A DNA stretch of 64,000 nucleotides from Pyricularia pennisetigena (taxonomy: Eukaryota; Ascomycota; Sordariomycetes; Magnaporthales; Pyriculariaceae). Location: assembly GCF_004337985.1 (NCBI RefSeq), contig NC_043742.1, positions 496,001 through 560,000 of the forward strand, in the 5' to 3' direction. Each line of letters begins with the position of its first letter. Position 1 is the stretch's first letter. Below are positions 61,340 to 64,000 of this stretch, in pieces. Both the position numbers and the translations under genes were made by a program. A model generated the notes under the pieces. The model saw only the letters and a list, made by a program, of their open reading frames with translations. It was not told the DNA's origin and searched no databases.

Positions 61340-61513
61340 GTTTTGTTGGTAATACCGCCATAAACGGCGAAATGCGATAAAAATGTTTTTAGATTAAAAC
61401 GAGCGCGATTTTTTCGGCCAATTACATTGGTCGAAAAACCATGTGGCTAAAAGGTACATGGAGCGCTCGGTCCCCCTGCGAAGCAGGGGGGTTTAGTCTG
61501 AGCACTGAGACTA
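61340..61513 (-). mobile_element. Mutator-like element terminal fragment (copy I)
   Basis: Contains the subterminal AATACCGCCATAAACGGCGA motif, the GACCAATGTAATTGG-type hairpin region (here GGCCAATTACATTGGTC), the CCCCCTGCGAAGCAGGGGGG hairpin and the terminus TGAGCACTGAGACTA. Only the outer 174 bp exist. The terminus is the exact border to normal-composition DNA. Confidence 0.85.
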
Positions 61514-62138
61514 GCTTAACCTCAGGTTACATTATAAAGCGTAAACAGGTACATGAGGCCGGAGGAGTCCGCCATTCATATGACGGTTATAGGCATTGAA
61601 TTTCCATTCATGCACATTGTGGGAGAATGATAAATTTGCATGACGATCTACCAATTCCGGAATTGAAAGGATTTACTTGGTCTGGACTTCTGTAAATGCC
61701 ATTGTAGGATACTGTTTGAAGCCCAGGAAGTTCACCAAGGTTCTGAACAACCTATACAGTACCAGTGCTCTAAGATTTGGAAGAATTAACTGGCTATAAA
61801 TGCGAATCGTTTCTCGATAATTGTACCACGCTTACAGAACTTGTATTATTTGGTATAGTCAAGCAATTTTCTGCCGTAGAATCAGGTTCACATACCAGTC
61901 GTCCCGACTTAGATAGAGTATGGTTTTTTTAACACCTATGTATGCATCCGGTGTGCCGCACTACACTTCTGGGTGATTAAGCTACCTGTACCGAATAGAT
62001 AACCACAGCCATACTCGAGATTACATCATTCTCGTGCTGCTGCAACCCCAAACATAACCGAATCGTCCCAATTCTGTAATTTTTATCTTTACAGTAAGAA
62101 ACCCACTCGCAAGCTCATCCAGGAAGAACAGATGAATA
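61514..62138. other. intergenic region, normal composition
   Basis: Balanced base composition and no repeat seen. No long open frame. The part next to 62138 will hold the 3' UTR and polyadenylation signals of the minus-strand gene. Confidence 0.6.
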
Positions 62139-63410
62139 CTAGACATAATTGTTCTTGAATAGTGGTGAGTTCTTCGGGAAGGTCAGTGCCTCGGTCAGCG
62201 ATGGCCCTTCATACTGGGGCTGCCCAACATGCCCACCCTTGGCGATGGCTGAGAAACCACTACCTCCAACACCCTCACCGAGAAGGTATTCAAAGGCCAG
62301 GTTCTTATGCTCTATAAAGAATGTATAATGTCGCTTCTTGCTGGGAGAGACGAGTTCGACTTGGAAACCGGTCACTTTGTCTTTCAGGTCGCCCGTAACA
62401 GCGCCGCCGTACGTCTTCTGGGCGAGTACGTAGTCTTCCGTGTCTGATTCAGCTCCCAAAGTCGAGCGGAATATTTGCACGCCGTCTTTAAAAAGGACTG
62501 CGGATTGATGTACGTGGCCTTTGTCTATACCTGATTCAAAGCGGAAGTAGCTGAGCACGTAGGGCCCCGGCATAGCTCGCAAACCCTGGAGGTTTGTCAT
62601 GCATGTAAACCAGCTGAAAGCGGTCCAGAACCTCTCGTGGCCTCCGATTCCTTTCCAAGCAACTTTTTTCCCCTTGATCTCGACGTCAAAATCCACTGTA
62701 CCGGCAGGAATGGGTTCTGACCAGTGTAAGTATCGTATGGGTTCCGTTGTTGCGTTTCCGTTGGGCCAGACATGGCCGTCCGCAGCGATGGGGAGTGCTT
62801 TGGACTTGTAGGTAATGGTTCCTTTCAGTGAATCGGAATTGAGGATAATGACGGCCTCGCTCATGTCCGCTTTAATGAGAAAGGAGTGGTGCCACCCTTC
62901 GCTTTCACTGTACCACACACCCCTGACGCCTTGGGGGCATGTTTCAATGACGGTCCTTTCGGCATAGTATAGCTCTGCGACCCGTTCTCTGTTGGCAAAA
63001 CCGAACTCGAGCGACAGACGGAAATTGCCTGCCCCCAAAATGGAGTAGTTTGGGTCGCGGTAGAAACCAAACATGAAGGACTGCACTCCGTCTTCAGAGA
63101 CGCCGTCAAAGGCCCACTGCTCGCCGCCGGTTGAGTTAATCGGGTTCAACCTAGGGACCACAAAGCTTTCGATGGCGCCTTTGGTGAGTCCAACAATCTT
63201 TCTGCCTTTTTCCATCTCGTACGCTGTCATGTTGCTGATTTGGCAAGCTGAGGCATCGGTGGTGCCGGCAGCGAGTACTTGCTGCTCATCCTGGGCTAGC
63301 ATATCCAAGCTGGGGCTTTTCCAATGCAAAGGCCATGGTTCATGCCAAACTTTGCTTCCAAGGGCGGAGGATAAAGAGAGTGCAGTAAGTAGAATTTGGG
63401 AGACAATCAT
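62139..63410 (-). CDS. Diels-Alderase family protein (CghA/Fsa2/CcsF-like), secretory pathway
   Basis: Single-exon frame of 423 residues, ATG at 63410, TAG stop at 62139-62141. Residues 1-18 ([18 protein letters not shown]) look like a signal peptide. The core shows the family marks of fungal pericyclase-type lipocalin-fold proteins: [12 protein letters not shown] (97-108), a W-rich middle ([14 protein letters not shown], 164-177), [14 protein letters not shown] (254-267) and [15 protein letters not shown] (280-294). Three N-glycosylation sequons (N60, N92, N219) fit passage through the ER. Family members catalyse intramolecular [4+2] cyclisation of PKS-NRPS products, forming decalin tetramates (Fsa2, CghA, MycB) or the cytochalasan macrocycle (CcsF, PyiF). 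It is divergent from a trans-enoyl-reductase-like gene, which supports this. Length is slightly above the 370-400 of cytosolic decalin members because of the leader. Exact product unknown. A CrtC/AttH-like hydratase is the main alternative. Confidence 0.8.
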   Translation of the reverse strand: MIVSQILLTALSLSSALGSKVWHEPWPLHWKSPSLDMLAQDEQQVLAAGTTDASACQISNMTAYEMEKGRKIVGLTKGAIESFVVPRLNPINSTGGEQWAFDGVSEDGVQSFMFGFYRDPNYSILGAGNFRLSLEFGFANRERVAELYYAERTVIETCPQGVRGVWYSESEGWHHSFLIKADMSEAVIILNSDSLKGTITYKSKALPIAADGHVWPNGNATTEPIRYLHWSEPIPAGTVDFDVEIKGKKVAWKGIGGHERFWTAFSWFTCMTNLQGLRAMPGPYVLSYFRFESGIDKGHVHQSAVLFKDGVQIFRSTLGAESDTEDYVLAQKTYGGAVTGDLKDKVTGFQVELVSPSKKRHYTFFIEHKNLAFEYLLGEGVGGSGFSAIAKGGHVGQPQYEGPSLTEALTFPKNSPLFKNNYV

Positions 63411-63645
63411 TTTTGTTATCGAGAGGGAGATGTCAAGACACTAGTGAGATTTGATCAAGTAGCTCTGTCCGCGACAATGCCGATGACTACTTCCACCTGT
63501 GGGTAATAGGAACAAGATAGTGCTGGCGATAATGATATTCATAACGCTGCAGGGAAGGCTGGCAACTTTATCTTCAGTCTTTTGGTCCATGACTAGCATG
63601 ATGAGTTGAAAATAAGTTTGCTGAGTCCGAAAGCCAAAACTGGAA

Positions 63646-63663
63646 TCGGAGCACGTTCGCCGA
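63646..63663. promoter_or_regulatory. TCGG-N10-CCGA inverted repeat, candidate Zn2Cys6 site
   Basis: TCGG (63646-63649) and CCGA (63660-63663) are separated by ten bases. CGG-N10-CCG is the spacing used by Put3-type binuclear zinc-cluster dimers. Such regulators commonly control fungal secondary-metabolite clusters. It lies about 236 bp upstream of one start and 184 bp of the other. Confidence 0.45.
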
Positions 63664-63797
63664 ACACCGAATATTGTGGCTGACCTGGATAGAGAACTAA
63701 ACAAGTAGCATAACTATAACCATGCCGCGTGACTTGAGGTAAAGGAATCTTCCCATGGTGAGACAAACCCACGACCAAGCAACCGAATCAATTGCCA

Positions 63798-63817
63798 ATT
63801 TTTTTTTTTTTTTTTTT
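63798..63817. promoter_or_regulatory. poly(dT) tract of 20
   Basis: A run of 20 T ends 30 bases before the plus-strand start codon. Poly(dA:dT) tracts disfavour nucleosomes and are typical of fungal core promoters. Confidence 0.6.
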
Positions 63818-63846
63818 CGCCGCTTCGTTACCACCGTTTTTCCACA

Positions 63847-64000
63847 ATGTACATTCCTTCCGCGAGGATTGCCATCGTCCAAGACGACCAGGGAGGTCTC
63901 AAGATTGATCACAACGTGCCAATGCCACAGCTTAGACCAAATGAGTTGCTGGTCCAGGTGAAAGCCGTGGCCATCAACCCTTGCGACCACAAAATGTACG
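63847..64000 (+). CDS. trans-acting enoyl reductase-like medium-chain dehydrogenase (5' end only)
   Basis: The frame starts at ATG 63847 (context CCACAATGT, A at -3) and runs open to the window end, 51 codons. It reads MYIPSARIAIVQDDQGGL and LRPNELLVQVKAVAINPCDH (29-48), ending KMY. The second stretch is the N-terminal GroES-like part of zinc-binding medium-chain dehydrogenases (PxPxLxPxEVLVKVxAVAxNPxDxK). In fungi, stand-alone enoyl reductases such as LovC and CcsC have this start and act on the polyketide bound to a PKS or PKS-NRPS with an inactive ER domain. The head-to-head neighbour, a Diels-Alderase-like gene, makes that role more likely than a housekeeping quinone reductase. The rest of the gene, including cofactor site, is outside the window. 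Confidence 0.75.
   Translation, partial: MYIPSARIAIVQDDQGGLKIDHNVPMPQLRPNELLVQVKAVAINPCDHKMY

Larger units (their letters stand above)
63411..63846. promoter_or_regulatory. bidirectional promoter region of the gene pair
   Basis: 436 bp separate the two divergent start codons. It contains the TCGG-N10-CCGA inverted repeat at 63646-63663 and a 20-T tract at 63798-63817. A short upstream frame (ATG at 63722, MPRDLR) precedes the plus-strand gene, but whether it is transcribed is unknown. Shared control of the two genes is likely. Confidence 0.6.

Noticed and set aside
1..61513. Starship-type giant element
   Set aside because: No DUF3435-like tyrosine recombinase frame or fragment was recognised, and the block is explained by nested LTR and Mutator-like elements.
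62599..63444. plus-strand frames antisense to the Diels-Alderase-like gene (62599-62811, 63073-63444)
   Set aside because: They are shadows of an intact minus-strand coding region with clear family motifs.
63755..63961. 68-residue plus-strand frame starting at 63755
   Set aside because: It translates the poly-T tract into phenylalanines and overlaps the enoyl reductase start in another frame.

Overview
The window looks like a chromosome arm segment of a filamentous ascomycete (Pezizomycotina). About 61.5 kb is AT-rich, stop-riddled repeat sequence whose element copies differ mainly by C-to-T and G-to-A transitions, the pattern expected from repeat-induced point mutation (RIP). The last 2.5 kb (61514-64000) has ordinary base composition and intact genes. 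No rRNA, CRISPR array or bacterial-type operon is present.

Layout. 1-9163: a transposon end, a two-unit 184-bp repeat, relics of a RecQ/DEAD-type helicase and of a SNF2-type ATPase, a 102-bp mini-LTR and a 32-bp tandem repeat. 9164-15535: a copia solo LTR, two Ty3/gypsy pieces joined in opposite orientation, and a 660-bp solo LTR-like element (TSD GGTCC) carrying a tRNA-like Pol III promoter. 15560-21400: a Ty1/copia-type relic split by a 1858-bp Mutator-like element with a 9-bp target duplication. 22290-41935: a nest of seven related Mutator-like non-autonomous elements, one interrupted by a complete copia element (24079-31782, TSD TTAAC) and one sitting in an inverted copia fragment. 41936-49690: a second copia element without its 3' LTR, with a 100-bp mini-LTR inside its 5' LTR. 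49691-61339: an unrecognised relic split by a complete gypsy chromovirus (52569-60433, TSD CCAGG), which itself carries the second copy of the tRNA-like solo LTR. 61340-61513: the outer end of one Mutator-like element, exactly at the change to normal sequence.

The intact part holds two divergent genes. On the minus strand is a 423-residue secretory-pathway protein of the fungal Diels-Alderase family (CghA/Fsa2/CcsF type). On the plus strand is the start of a medium-chain dehydrogenase resembling trans-acting enoyl reductases (LovC/CcsC type). In known fungal pathways both serve one PKS-NRPS: the enoyl reductase completes polyketide reduction and the Diels-Alderase closes the decalin or macrocycle. 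The window therefore probably ends at the edge of a PKS-NRPS cluster (cytochalasan-like or decalin-tetramate-like) whose core lies beyond position 64000. The shared 436-bp promoter has a TCGG-N10-CCGA inverted repeat and a 20-T tract.

The repeat region also shows several less usual things: a mosaic-ended element family with 9-bp duplications, a chain of such elements separated by the same 9-mer, a copia family apparently primed by an internal (half) initiator tRNA, and tiny LTRs that copy the copia termini.
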